DNA from: Inia geoffrensis
Lineage: Eukaryota > Chordata > Mammalia > Artiodactyla > Iniidae
Assembly (NCBI GenBank): GCA_036417435.1
Contig: CM070904.1
Span: 17,776,835-17,840,834, forward strand
Length of the DNA stretch: 64,000 nucleotides
Reading direction: 5' to 3'
The notes under the pieces were generated by a model. It was not told the origin of the DNA and ran no database searches. It saw only the letters and a program-made list of their open reading frames with translations. A program made the translations under genes and the position numbers. Shown here piece after piece: positions 11,562-23,639 of the stretch (positions are counted from its first letter, which is position 1; each line of letters opens with the position of its first letter).

Positions 11562-13559
11562 ACACAAGGAACCCCATCATTCAAAATCACTCAGCAGGGT
11601 GATACCAAATTCAAGATTCTGTTACCTTCAAGATAGAAAGCAGACAGAGATTGTATATCACTCTCCCTTTTCTCTCCAGCTCTCATCCCTCATGTTAATA
11701 GAAGCCTTTCCTTCCTTCCCACCATTCCCATTTCCAGGGTTTATGATTTATTTAGCCAAGACTGTTTTCATATTGACTTGTTTTCCATTTTACCAGTTCT
11801 TGTTTCTTGAAAAATATATATAAATGTGGGTATCGTTATAATCGTAATGTTACAATTTCTGCAAGGTGATGTTTCTCAAAATGTGTCCCATCTGTGACCT
11901 TTATCCAAAAGAGTGGACATCTTTTTTCAGTATTTAAATGTCTTATAAACTATTTAATGATTACACTGACTAGGGAATATAGAGATATCCTTTTATATTG
12001 GAGTAACAAAAGCTAGAGTTCCACCTATGACTTTTCCTAACATAGACTAGTATTCCCAGTGATTCTCTTAGGAATTATGTTGTGAACTATGACATGTTAC
12101 TACAAGTAAAATTATTATTGAGGTAGTATACATCTAGAAAACTTCAGTTTTTTCTGCCCACTTGATAACCTGAATATTTAAACCTGTATATTCAAAATCA
12201 TAGAGTTACAGATTTAAGGTGCTAATACTGGCTAAAATATAAAACCAGCAAAAAAAAAAAAAAAAAGAAAAGAAAAAGAAAAACTCTGGTGTTTTCTAAA
12301 TTAAAGAAATTAAAAACTGTCTTGAACCTGTATTTCATACAATTTCTATTTTCTGGCGACTGAAGTCAGAAAAGAAGAAAAAAACATAAAAAAAGGGAAT
12401 GTCTGAATTGATGCTTGCATGTGTTTTGTCTCTCAGTCATCTTTTAAACAGATATACTCCCCACAGCCTTGAGCAATTTATAATGCCATTATTATATCTA
12501 TATACTACAGTCTATGACAGAGAAAGTAGAATGTGATTTCCAGGTAGGGAGATCAAAGACTATTTCAGAAGTGAGGGGACATGATTTAACTGAAGACTGA
12601 CAGATGATTATACCTCGCCTCAAGCCACCTGTGATATTAAAAATAAATTAAATCCCTAGAAGAAAAGCAAAGCTATTCAGTTTCCACACCTGTCCGTAAG
12701 TTTGACGTTTACTACTTTTACACTAGCAGCTTAGAGAAATACCTTTACATAGATTGATTCTTTCAAAGCTTGAAAGAAAAGTCCTTTGTGCGGGGGCATC
12801 AGAGCAATCTTTCCAAACAGCCTGAATCCTAGAATTTCTAATCTTTCTGCATTCTTATCTTGAGAGTATGTTTTTGATTATTTATATGAAGCGAGAGGTT
12901 TACCTATTTGGTTACACCTGCCAGAATTGTAAATTTACAAGTAATTTTTTATTCTAAATATGAAAAATAGTACGTTATGGAGCTCATGAAACAGGAGAGA
13001 AAATGTATACATGAAGTTTACATTGAAAATGGACAGAGCCTAAATATGTTCACTAGAGGAAAGATGAAAAAAGAACACTGGTGCTGTTTTTAAAGTTGGT
13101 CTCCCTGTCCCCTCCTTAACCACAATCATTTTTAGAGAAATTCAAATCATTACATGAAGACCACTCAGGAAAAATACGTACTGTCTTTGACAAGCTTAAG
13201 ATCGGCTATAGTGGTAGGTGAATTAGTCATCTGCATATGTTAATTACTTTAGGGAGATTATACAATTCTCTTCTGAATACCTTTACTTTTGTTTAGAATC
13301 TCTTTAAGCAGGAGACTAAGCTTTTTTTTTTTTAATTTACCTATTAGAAATAAGATATACATCATTTCCTTTGAGAAAAGGAAAATAATAGCTTTCATCA
13401 AGTTCAATTCAACCAAAACATATTAGGTCAACTACTGTTCTACCTATGAAAGAAACAGAATTAATCATGGCATAGAGTCCTCACTCTGTAGTATTTCAGA
13501 GTGGAGTCAAAGCAATCATATGGTTATGTTTGTCACAATAATGTTGTATAACAAGCATA
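11562..13559. other. Unassigned stretch
   Basis: No gene or confident repeat. An A-rich tract lies near 12249-12285. The rest is AT-rich and looks unique. Confidence 0.4.
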
Positions 13560-13880
13560 TCTGCTGAACAGCTGGTTGTCAGCTGGTCTGAGGTGGCCGT
13601 GGCCGAGGTAACTGGGACAACCCAGTTCTGCTCCGTGTCTCCTTCATCCTTCAGCAGGCTAGTCTGTGAAGGTTCTCACGGCAATGGCAAAAGGCAAGAG
13701 CAAATAAGCCTCAGTGTGCAAGTGCATTTCAAGCCTCTGTTTGCCTTGTATTTGCCAACATTGCATCGGCCCAAGTGGATAGTATGGTCAAGCTCAAAGT
13801 CCAGTGAGCAGATACTAAAAACAAGATTACAAAAGGAAACAGGGAGGCGTAATGCATTTCAACCTGGCACCTTTTCAACC
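13560..13880. mobile_element. Ancient interspersed repeat, family unknown
   Basis: CTTCATCCTTCAGCAGGCTAG, then AGTGCATTTCAAGCCTCTGT, then CCAAGTGGATAGTATGGTCAAG is a word order I recognise from a dispersed mammalian repeat. The 96-codon frame across it has no recognised domain. The identity is unresolved. Confidence 0.3.
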
Positions 13881-14929
13881 TAACACAAAAACTATATTCA
13901 GAAATAAATGCAGTGTGGTAAGTATAGTATTAGAATTAATAAGGTAGACAAACATATGTAATTCAACTTGTATAACTTCCATGTCCTTAGATGAGTCCTT
14001 CTGGAGCAGGTAATCTCAGAAGATCTGAGACATAAAGACAAATGGTCATTTGTCAGACCCCCAGGGAAGGTAAGGGCATTTCAGATATTGCGAATATGTG
14101 GAAACTGAATATATGGAAAGAGTATAATGGGTAAGTGGAACTATAGGGTCAGCATATGGTAGTACGTCAAGTGCAGACGTGGGTGGCAAGGACAGCAGGA
14201 GTGCTGAAAAGTGGCAGTTGAGGATCTGAGACAGGAAGCTGGGAGCCAGACCCTGAAGAATGTACCTGGGGAATGTCCATTTCCATGATGGGTAATTCTC
14301 CTTAGAGTAGGTTCTAATAGGGTGGGGAGAGAGGGAGGAGTGAGATACCCAGAGGACACCAGTTGCAGGAACGGGGAGGGATGGATGTAAGAAGGCAACC
14401 ATGGAATTGCCCAATATAAATTCTACTGCTTCACAGTATTTTTGAGATTTAGTTCTGATCATGATCGTTTTAAATTAAATATATATATGAAGAATTTTTC
14501 CCTAGGTAATTTTCTCACGTAATTTGAGATTACCGTGCTACTCTACCTAATAATTACACTTAACACAGAACTTCTACCCAGAGTTTTAATGCACTTTTTC
14601 AATGCGCTACAACTTGATCCATTATGGTTTACTGCTACAAACACATAAACAGGTAAAGTTTGTTCTTATATTTATGAAGGCAGCCCAAAACTCCAGTAGT
14701 GGTAACTGTTTACAGGGACAGCATGAGTATTTTAAAAAGAATTTTAGTATAAAGCCTATAATATCAGCATGTGAGAAAGGATTACTTGCATGCAGACCTC
14801 TGCTTTATTTTAAAGACTGTACCAGTGGGAAACACTGCCTTAAATTGTAATTGTGACTATGATTTCAATAAGCTATTGTACAAACTGATTTCTCTAGCTC
14901 AGTTTCTCAAATTGATTTTCTATACCTGT
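13881..14929. other. Unassigned stretch
   Basis: No recognised repeat. The minus strand carries a 138-codon open frame at 14046-14462 and an overlapping 85-codon frame. Neither has a recognisable domain or any sign of splice structure. Confidence 0.35.
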
Positions 14930-15215
14930 GCTAGAATGACCTTATCTGATCTAGTTACTTATCTGCTCAAAATCCTTTGATGATGCTACAGATTGTATTA
15001 ACGCAAGATACTAAGGCCTTTACAACTTGGCTACAACAACCTTTCCAGACACATAATGCTATCACTATCCCCAGGCTCAACCAACAGTCAATTCTTAGTT
15101 CCCACATTCTCCTTCTCTCTCCTCTGGAGCATCATATACTTCCTCTGACTGTGGATTTCCAATCCATTCACCCAGGACCCAGGTCATGTATGATCTCCTT
15201 TATAAAATTTTCCGC
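14930..15215 (+). mobile_element. L2 LINE fragment
   Basis: TATCTGCTCAAAATCCTTTG, ACTAAGGCCTTTACAACTTG and CACATTCTCCTTCTCTCTCC follow an L2 segment in order. The copy is diverged and no frame is maintained. Confidence 0.5.
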
Positions 15216-15559
15216 AGTGGAGAGTGAAGTTACAGGGAGTGAAAAAACGAAGTGTGATAGCCTTGCATAGATCCATACTGATAATGTCCCATAAACTGAG
15301 AAATGTGATTAACTCAAAACTCAGGGACGTTTTTAAAAAAGGAGAAAAATAAACACAAAACACCCACCAATCCGCCCAGTCAGAATAATACTTCTCTCTC
15401 CAGAAGAATTAATTATTTAAACCGGTGCTGAAATTTAGGTTCGGGGAAGGTTGGGAAGTGAAAGATGTGATAAGTATAGAAGAAAGTGTCTCTGACATAG
15501 AGTTAAAAAAGTTGAAGATGTGGCGTAGAGAAAAAAGTTCTGGTACATAACTTTTCTAG

Positions 15560-15680
15560 CAGCTTAACTGAAGTATAATTTGCATAATGTAAAATTCATC
15601 CAGGGAAGTATACACTTCAATGAGTTTTTGACATGTAATTTTTTTCAAAGACCCTTAATGGCAATTAGAAAATCTATCTT
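15560..15680 (-). mobile_element. Ancient L1 (L1M-type) 3'-end fragment
   Basis: AACTGAAGTATAATTTGCAT, then GTAAAATTCATCCAGGGAAG and TACACTTCAATGAG resemble the complement of the L1M 3' end, the same motif seen at 4391. It ends against the CHR SINE that follows. Confidence 0.5.
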
Positions 15681-15696
15681 ACAGCAATGCATTTTT

Positions 15697-15846
15697 TTTT
15701 TTTTTTTTTTTTTTGCAGTATGTGGGCCTCTCACTGTTGTGGCCTCTCCCGTTTGCGGAGCACAGGCTCCGGACGGACCGGGGCACGAACCTGCGTCCCC
15801 CTCATCGGCAGGCGGACTCTCAACCACTGCGCCACCAGGGAAGCCC
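15697..15846 (-). mobile_element. CHR SINE with internal deletion
   Basis: Minus-strand CHR copy of about 150 bp with a T-run of about 23 (its A-tail) beginning at 15692. The 16 bp duplication ACAGCAATGCATTTTT is perfect at 15681-15696 and 15847-15862. Compared with the other short copies, about 65-70 bp of the middle are missing: the sequence jumps from CTCCGGACG directly to GACCGGGGC. Box A and box B regions are kept near the right end. The shorter form may be a deletion subfamily or a private deletion. Confidence 0.92.
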
Positions 15847-15862
15847 ACAGCAATGCATTTTT

Positions 15863-17014
15863 AAAAGTCATCTTTAGACTTGCAGATACGCCTAAACGAC
15901 CAGATTTTCATTACCTCTTACTACTTAATTATGCTATTTATTTGTATTATTTACCTTTCTGCTATGAAGTGATAAGGTTGGTAAGTTCACTGGTCTTTTT
16001 ATGGACATGTGTTTATTAAATAAGTTGGTCTTTAGATCTGATTGGCTGTGGCGGTTAAAGTCACGATCGTGCTTTTGGAGTAATTTGCAAAGATTCTTAT
16101 ACTCCTTACGTAGTTATGTCCAGAGGGGGTTTATGAGATGGAATCTCAGGGAAGGGGGTGAAAATGATATTGCTGAGAATTCTGGAAAGAACACGAACGC
16201 AATGACCTCCTCCTTAAAAGCTTCCTAAGCCTTAATTAAGTTTTGTGGTAATTACCATAAACTCAAGGTCCAGCCCAAATTGAAAAGAAAACCTACACTC
16301 ACAAATAATAGCCATTTTGATGTCAATTTATTACACATTTTGATGTGTAATAAAGATTTCTGGAATAGGTTTACTGGACTTTCAATTAAAGGAAAATAAA
16401 GAGTAAATATGACACTTCTTAAACTGTCGTATTTTACTATTCTATCATTTTAATTTCCAAAAGGACAGGTTCACTTTTAATCAAAATTATTTCATTTGCT
16501 TCTGTAGGTTTATCGTCTCAAACTATGATACATGAATCATAGTTTGTATTAACATGCAAGCATTTCAATTACAAAGGCTCCTTAACCATGTAATTTGACA
16601 GCCGTATCACAGAGTATATCATTGGTTAATCTTACGCTGGGGAATCAAGGCATCCTATTTAAAATTTTCAACTTCTGACGAATCAGGAGTGTGTGCATTT
16701 ATCTTTTTAACTAATTTTATAAATCTATTTTCCTATTTTAATTATTGCCATGTAATGATTAAATTTGAAAACTATCAAATACAATGTACATTTTCATGAA
16801 AGGATAAAACTATATATTAGATACATATACAGTTTTATTACACATATATATATAAAAGTCACTCTTTTACTATGTCGTCTCCATTTACTACATTTGGGGA
16901 GGTTAGGCTCAGTGTGACTCCTCCAGCCTTTCTGTTCTAACGAACATGCAAAGAACAGGTTCACCATCCATGGTCTCAGTCCTGGACTCTTTCCCTTGAC
17001 CTAATTCACCACCA
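15863..17014. other. Unassigned stretch
   Basis: AT-rich DNA with no gene. Short inverted words (for example ACACATTTTGATGTGTAA near 16332) and an AT-rich run near 16803-16855 are visible but have no clear meaning. Confidence 0.4.
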
Positions 17015-17830
17015 ATTTCATTCTTTCAGTTGACATTGATCTCATGCCTACTATACACCAGGCTTTTTATTTAGCACTGTCCAAAGGAGGTAGAACGGGC
17101 CCGCCCCTTTGGTAAGTTTTACCATCTAGTGGAAGAAACAACTTGTATATAATTAAATAAGTAAGCAAGAAAATGCAGACTGTTTACAATTGCTATGAAG
17201 GAAATAAACAGGGTGGTGTGATAGGAAGTAATTTAGAGGCCCTCTTTCAAACAGCTGCACAGCAAAGCCTTCTCTCAGTAGGTGATACTGAGCGGAGACC
17301 CGAATGGGACTGAGCCAGGCATTTGAAGGTCTGGGGAAGAGCATTCTACACAGAAGGGGGAAAATGTGCCAGGCCCCTGAGACAAGAGAGTTCAGGGGCT
17401 AACTGGAGAACTAAAAGGAGAAGAGTATAACTGGAAATAAGTTAGCATGGGGCAGGGAGGGGAAGTGAGAGAAAAAACGAGATGGGGTTAGAGAAAGACA
17501 AAGTTATTCAGTCGTCGAGCTTTGAAAGGAGTTCAAATTTTACTCTAAGGCCTATGTGAAAGCACTGATTTTTCTTTTTTCACTAAAATAGGGTTTAGGT
17601 AGGACAGTGATAGGATCTCATTTCTAATTTAAAATTCTCTGGAGTGTGTCGTGCAGCAGGGCTTGCGGGAGGGCCAGAGTGGAAGCGTGGAAATCCACAC
17701 AGAGCAGTGGCCTGGGCTGCGGTCTGGGTAAGAGAGGAACACAATGCTGACTAGGATGCTGGTGGAAGGGAAATTGGGAGAAGTGGCTTCATTCTAACTT
17801 TATTTTCATGGTGAACCTCAGGGCTTCCTA
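17015..17830 (+). mobile_element. L2-type LINE 3' region
   Basis: A long stretch in the expected order: CATGCCTACTATACACCAGG, GGCCCTCTTTCAAACAGCTG, GGAGACCCGAATGGGACTGAG, GGGGAAGAGCATTCTACACA, AAAATGTGCCAGGCCCCTGA and GACAGTGATAGGATCTCATT. I assign this to L2 from memory of the consensus; another ancient LINE is possible. No reading frame is preserved. Confidence 0.5.
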
Positions 17831-18689
17831 AATGGCTCTGCCGTCAGAGTAGGGAAATGAGGGAAAGAAGAAACTAAGATAATGCCATAGGTTTTTGACA
17901 AGAGCAATGGTGCCTAATAGTTATTTTGTTTTGTTTTTTTCCTTTTTCACCCTTTCATTCTTTGGTCATTGAGAAGAACATTAGCAGAAAAATACATCAG
18001 GACAATACAAAAGTTCTTTTAAATGGATTTGGTATTACTGATAATTAGGAGATATTTTTGTTACAATTAACACATATTTTTATCTATGAACTTCTGGGTT
18101 TTTTACTAGTAATTTCCCTGTTTTCATTCTTAACATGCCTATGGGATTGACACACTCTGCTGACGGGCAACTATGACAATTTCTTTTCCTTTTTTTTCCT
18201 CTCTTTTTGCTCAAATGTGCTACAAACTACAGTGACCTTAGGTAATATTCTTCCTCGTTCAATCTGGCTTTTTGAACCCAAAGGCAGCTGTCACAAATGT
18301 GCACCAGGCTTACCCCACTCCACAACCCAGGGTTTGTACTTAAAATGAAATACACATATTCTAGCCAAAGGATGAGAAAAATGAGGCTAAGCACCAGTGA
18401 TTTTGATGAGAAAGCTTATCCTTTTGTGCATTAATTGGCAGGAGTTTAGAAGCAAGCAAGTACATCTTTTTATAGTTTAATACTGAGTGGCAGCAGAATG
18501 GAACCAAATCAGATTTATTGGTGTAATCTATGAAAGTATTAAATAAGTAGAGAAACCAGAACTTCTAAGTATTGGCAAATGGGTTTGTGGTAGCAAATTA
18601 AAGTTATGAAATCTTGGGTCCTCTGTGTCTGCAGCTTTATATGTCACGTGGTTCCAAGTACCTATTTCAGTTACCCAAAGCTAATTTGT
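17831..18689. other. Unassigned stretch
   Basis: No gene or confident repeat recognised. T-rich patches near 17925-17945 and 18188-18200 are simple sequence. Confidence 0.4.
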
Positions 18690-19185
18690 ATAGAGAGGTC
18701 ATATAACTTAATGGTTAAGTCAGAGCATGGTCTATTGAACTATATTATCTGGGCTCAAACACTAGGTTTATTCGTTACTACCTGTATGGCACCAGGTAAA
18801 CTACCTAGCCTCTCTGAGCCTCAGTTTCTTCAGCTCTAATATGGGCATAATAATAGGTTCAAATTCTTAGATTATAATGAGAATTAAGTGATTTAATATG
18901 GATGAGACAATTTTAAAAGTACATGATTGGGCTTCCCTGGTGGCGCAGTGGTTGAGAGTCCGCCTACCGATGCAGGGGACACGAGTTCGTGCCCCGGTCC
19001 GGGAAGATCCCATATGCCGTGGAGTGGCTGGGCCCGTGAGCCAAGGCCGCTGGGCCTGCACGTCCGGAGCCTGTGCTCCGCAACGGGAGAGGCCACATCA
19101 GTGAGAGGCCCGGGTACCGCAAAAAAAAAAAAAAAAAAAAAAAAAAAGTGCATGGCTGGTGTGAACTCAATATAAGTTTTACCTA
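18690..19185 (+). mobile_element. MIR SINE interrupted by CHR
   Basis: A near-complete MIR order is readable: TTAATGGTTAAGTCAGAGCATGG split across 18708-18730, CTGGGCTCAAACACTAGG, CTCTCTGAGCCTCAGTTTCTT and GAATTAAGTGATTTAATATG. The 3' end resumes after the CHR insertion with GCATGGCTGGTGTGAACTC. The tRNA-like head is diverged, so it is not an active pol III gene. Confidence 0.65.
18930..19143 (+). mobile_element. CHR SINE (short type)
   Basis: Full short-type CHR copy with box A-like and box B-like elements (box B reads AGTTCGTGCCC here) and a pure A-tail of about 27. It is inserted near the 3' end of a MIR. The target duplication is AAAAGTACATGATTG before and AAAAGTGCATGGCTG after, with three mismatches. 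That suggests this copy is older than those with perfect duplications, although the tail is long and clean. Confidence 0.9.
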
Positions 19186-19189
19186 CTTT

Positions 19190-20277
19190 TTGCGTTATTT
19201 TGCTTTTTCTCCATTCTTTTAGTTATTCAGTCTACCGGGCAGTCCCCCACGCAATAATAAAATTCTTTGACAGCACTCAATTTTATATAACTGATGAAAG
19301 CCTTTAACCATGTGTAAAGGCTAAAATGACCTTAGGAGAATGCAATTTATATTATAATGGCTTAATGGAACCAATTATATTATATCAGCATAAAAACTTT
19401 TAAATAGAAAATTGTACTTCACCAGTAAAAATGTTCTATATTTCAATGAGGATGTTCATATGCCAACTGTTTATTAGTCAAGATTCAAGAAATATTCACC
19501 AGTTAGTATTGTTTTATGATTTTTAATTCAATATCCATTAATAAGTTAATTCAGAAGCAAGAAGAGCTTTTGTAACATGACATTTGATTATAAAATAGTC
19601 TGAAGTATAAAGCATCTAGGGCAAACTTTTCAACAAGTGTAACTAATTAAATCTTTCTAGGGAGAGATTGGACCATCTAGTAACTCTGATTCATGGAAAG
19701 AAAATTTCTGCAACAATGAAATCCACTGGCATTCTCTTTATATCCAATTTTGACATTCACTTAAAACAAACACAAAATTAATAATCAAATGTGTAACATA
19801 GCATTAGCTCTGAATAGTGTCATTAATATTGTTTCAAAGAAAATGGGTTTTGATATCAAACCTAAAATCACTGGAGGATAGTTAATATACAGAAATAATA
19901 TTTTAGTAGGACAATAATGCTTAAGTAATACAAATAATCTTTCAGATTTGAGTTTTATTTGAAAAGTTGTATTTGAAGTAAAAAAATAATCACAATTAGT
20001 CACTATTTTACTTCAACCATCCCTACTGCTACAACAATAGAATGTGTGAGATTAGTACCATAGGAAGGTGATAAAGGATTTTATCACAATTTATTGGTTC
20101 TGGGCTTATGGATTTTTATAGATAATTATAAACTTTGTGTTGAGAAAGAAAAGTTGAAGACTCTCTAAAATATATTGGTATAAGTGGTCAAAATAAGCAA
20201 CAGAAAATGTTAATGGTCTACAATGGCATAAATTAAAACCTATTTCAGTTACAATGCTTAAAGAAACATTAATAATT
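19190..20277. other. Unassigned AT-rich stretch
   Basis: No repeat, RNA or coding sequence recognised. Open frames are short. Confidence 0.4.
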
Positions 20278-20623
20278 TTCTTTAATAAATTTATTTATTT
20301 AGTCTGTGCTGGGTCCTTGTTGCTGCCCGCAGGCTTTCTCTAGTTGCGGCGAGCAGGGGCTACTCTTTGTTGATGTGCGTAGGCTTCTCACTGCGGTGGC
20401 TTCTCTTTTTGCAGAGCACGGGCTCTAGGCTCATGGACTTCAGTAGTTGTGGCATGCAGGCTTAGTAGCTGTGGTTGTCAGGCTCTAGAGTACAGGCTCA
20501 GTAGTCATGGTGCATGGGCTTAGTTGCTCCGTGGCATGAGGGATCTTCTAGGACCAGGGCTCGAACCTGTGTCCCCTGCACTGGCAGGTGGATTCCTAAC
20601 CACTGTGCCACCAGGGAAACTCC
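20278..20623 (-). mobile_element. Long CHR-type SINE (CHR-1-like)
   Basis: Minus-strand copy of about 345 bp. Read on its own strand it begins GGAGTTTCCCTGGTGGCACAG, has box B GGTTCGAGCCC, and ends in (AAAT)n-like sequence at the left edge. It contains the extra 3' block (CAACAAAGAGTAGCCCCTGC) that the short copies lack. It is more diverged than the short copies, consistent with an older cetartiodactyl SINE. I could not define target duplications. Confidence 0.85.
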
Positions 20624-20639
20624 AGTGAAGGTTTTTATA

Positions 20640-21095
20640 AAACCGATTCTTAGAAGTAGGATTAATCAGTTAATGAATCTGAGCATTTAAACTTTTGAGA
20701 AATATAGACAATTTGTTCTCTGGAATGGTTGGGCCAATTTATTCTCCTATCAATAGTAAATTATATTGCCTGTCATCCTCATGCTCTCTGAAACACTAGA
20801 TATCATTTATCTTTACATTTTATCAATCTTGGTTAAAAACTGCCATGTCATCATTGTCAAGACTTGCATTTCTTTATTGAATTTGGGCCATTTTGGATTT
20901 CTATTTTAGGAATTTTCCTAATTATATTTTTTGTTTTCTATAGTATCCTTCTGTACTTTTCAAATTCTAGGGGCTCCTTATGAAGTGTGGCTTTTTTTTT
21001 TTCTGTATTTTACATAGGTTACAAATAATTTTTTCTAATTTGTCACTTGTCCCTGATATTTGCTTATGGAATCTTGGTAACTGTGGAATAATGCC
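20640..21095 (-). mobile_element. Ancient L1 (L1M-type) remnant
   Basis: Word order such as AGAAGTAGGATTAATCAGTT, TCTGGAATGGTTGGGCCAAT, AAGACTTGCATTTCTTTATTG and TTTCTAATTTGTCACTTGTC resembles complemented ORF2 3' and 3' UTR sequence of an old L1. The long CHR-type SINE lies immediately to its left. Very diverged. Confidence 0.45.
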
Positions 21096-21763
21096 TCTTA
21101 ACCATATCCTTTAGTGCCAATGTAATTTAACAGTGACATTTAAGATGTACTGTGAGTCATTTGCAGATATTATTAGAAAGCATAAGATTTGTGAACATAT
21201 TAATTATTAAAAGATAACTAAGATCAGGTCATAGTTACTCATATAATGTTAGGCTTTCCACTTGTTTCCATGTGTTTTCCTAGATACGGAGGATAAATCA
21301 ATAAAACAGACATACAGACACACACTGTCTTCATGTCTTCACTTCACTGCCCTCAGAGGGGTGTTCTGATTGAAGAATCAAGAAAAATGATAGAAGGCTA
21401 AAGGAATAAAGTTACTTAGAAAAACAAGCAAACAAAAAACTCTAAGGGAGATTAACCTCATTATAGTTGATTAATGGAGATTTAGCACACACAAAAAACT
21501 CATTAGGTGGTATAAAGTGATTACACAAGACTACAGAAACTGACAAAAATTGTTTTGGGAAGAAACTAATTGACATTTGTGCCAGGCAGAAAATTAATAT
21601 TTGATTGTGCTGACCTGTATCATAAAAGAAATATATCTAAACACACAGTTTATATATTTAAAATTGTATTTTATAAGTTTTAAGTGATCCTTTGCCACTA
21701 ATTACCTAATATATTTACTAATTAATTTTTATCATTTATTCTTTATAGTATTTCATGCATGCG
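21096..21763. other. Unassigned stretch
   Basis: Nothing recognisable apart from short simple sequence such as ACAGACATACAGACACACAC near 21306-21325. Confidence 0.4.
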
Positions 21764-21778
21764 AAAATCTGGAATGAG

Positions 21779-21978
21779 GGCTTCCCTGGTGGCGCAGTGG
21801 TTGAGAGTCTGCCTGCCAATGCAGGGGACATGGGTTCGTGCCCCGGTCCAGGAAGATCCCACATGCCGCGGAGCGGCTAGGCCCGTGAGCCATGGCCACT
21901 GAGCCTGCACGTGCGGAGCCTGTGCTCCGCAATGGGAGAGGCCACAACAGTGAGATGCCCACGTATCGCAAAAAAAAA
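21779..21978 (+). mobile_element. CHR SINE (short type)
   Basis: Typical short CHR with GGCTTCCCTGGTGGCGCAGT, box B GGTTCGTGCCC, and an A-tail of about a dozen. The 15 bp duplication AAAATCTGGAATGAG is perfect at 21764-21778 and 21979-21993. Host sequence on both sides is AT-rich and unannotated. Confidence 0.93.
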
Positions 21979-21993
21979 AAAATCTGGAATGAG

Positions 21994-23179
21994 CCTTAAA
22001 TAAATCTTACCTGATGACTCCTTTCAGGGCTAAAAGTGATCTTTTGTAATAAAAACCTTTCAAATTATGAGATTACATATCCATAATATTTGCACATTAT
22101 TAAGTACGAGAGACTGTTCAGTAATCACCACTAAATATCAAGTACTTTCACTCAACTAGTGATAGAAATCTAAGATAACAGTACAAATCCGTAAATAGAA
22201 GAGGGAAAGCCTACTAAACAATAAACTCAAATATAATAACAACAAACATGATAGGAAACAAAACAACAATACAGGTGATAAGAAACATCAAAACTGGCAG
22301 AAAGAACTGATGGGATCTGTCACATAATTAAAAATAAAAATTCCTAAATGAAACATTTAAAATACTGTTCTCATCATCTTCTCTTTCCCCATGTGCATTT
22401 GTTAACATTTTAATAAAGTCAGATAAAGAATTTCCTACTTTAAATATTAGAGCTGGAGCAAATCTCCACAAAACACTGCTGAAAAATGGTTCCAAAATCC
22501 AACTGATTTATGAAAAATTGTCATTTGTTGGACCAATAAAAATACATTATGAGATTATTTCAATGGAAGTAAATGCTGCCAATTTTATTTATCTAGGAAA
22601 TACAGGGCTATGTGTTTCTCTGTGTATGAATGTGACAAACTGTCCTTAATTGTGTGAGATGAACCATACTGATTTATATGGCCCAGCAACATAGAAAAGT
22701 CAACAGTGTATTAGTGGTAGATATGAGAGGAGGAAATCTCTACAATGTTGATGATGGGCATGTACAAAATAAAGATTCCCCATTCTCAAAAGATTTGCCT
22801 TTTATTATTGATAAAATGGCCTAGCAAAGTCATGGAGGACTTGTATATATGTTAGTATCATTATTTTCTCTTTGAAAATTAACCCAGTTCTTCTTTTGAA
22901 AGGTCTTCTAAGACACAAACCAGGACTTGGAAGATTGAGACCCTGTTATCACAGGACACCAGGTAAAAATTGAAAGGTTTGGGGAACAGTCAAGGTGGTT
23001 ATTTTCTATGAGGAAAGAACAAAGAGTAGTGTTTTGTCTTTTACTGGAGGCTATGTTCTGAGTTTCTTGAGAATCTCTATATAGTAAAATACCACTATTT
23101 GGCACCAACTGGTACTATCCCTGTGACAATTTTATGAATGGTGTGTTCTTAATCTGTAAAGAAAGACTTTTTATCTAAA
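21994..23179. other. Unassigned stretch
   Basis: No gene or clear repeat. AT-rich with A-rich patches near 22230-22270. Confidence 0.4.
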
Positions 23180-23330
23180 GCAGCGCTTTTCAAAGTATGG
23201 TACTCTGGACTGGCATCTTCGGCATCACTAGCCATATCCCAGACCTACTGAACAGTAATCACTGAGTTTGGAGCCTGGGAATTCATGCAGATTTGTTATG
23301 TATTCTAAAATGTGAGGACCATCAGCTGAG
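23180..23330 (+). mobile_element. MER5A-like hAT-Charlie fragment
   Basis: CTTTTCAAAGTATGGTACTC, then GGCATCACTAGCCATATCCC and CAGACCTACTGAACAGTAAT follow the order of the short non-autonomous MER5A element. The right part is missing where the next repeat begins. Confidence 0.5.
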
Positions 23331-23545
23331 CTCTCCAATATGGTAGTCACTAGCCAGATGGGCTATTTAGATGTACATTTAAATTAATTATAACTCAGTC
23401 CTTCAATTACACTAGTCATATTTCAAGTGCTTAATAGCCACATTTGGCTAGTGGCTACCATATTGGAGAGTAAATATAGAGGACATTTCCATCAACATAG
23501 AGATTTCTATTGGATAACACTGCCTATCATGGCAATGATCCAAAC
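23331..23545. mobile_element. MER58-like hairpin DNA repeat
   Basis: Two 26 bp inverted arms, 23331-23356 (CTCTCCAATATGGTAGTCAC...) and 23445-23470, match in reverse complement at 25 of 26 positions. They flank an AT-rich centre. To the right, TTTCTATTGGATAACACTGCC resembles a hAT-Charlie terminus. This is a non-autonomous element with no coding capacity. Confidence 0.5.
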
Positions 23546-23639
23546 AACTGCTGAATTTATCATGCTACTTTCAATTCTTCCAAAATTTCTAAGTCCCTCA
23601 CTTTTTTACTTTCTTCTCTTTCCTTCATTTTTGTCATGA

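Noticed and set aside
11257..11602. Several 70-107 codon frames
   Set aside because: They are the six-frame translations of a CHR SINE; the same peptide-like series recurs at each CHR copy.
18690..18760. tRNA-like sequence
   Set aside because: It is the head of a MIR SINE, not a functional tRNA; no cloverleaf with proper stems is evident. The CHR heads were rejected for the same reason.
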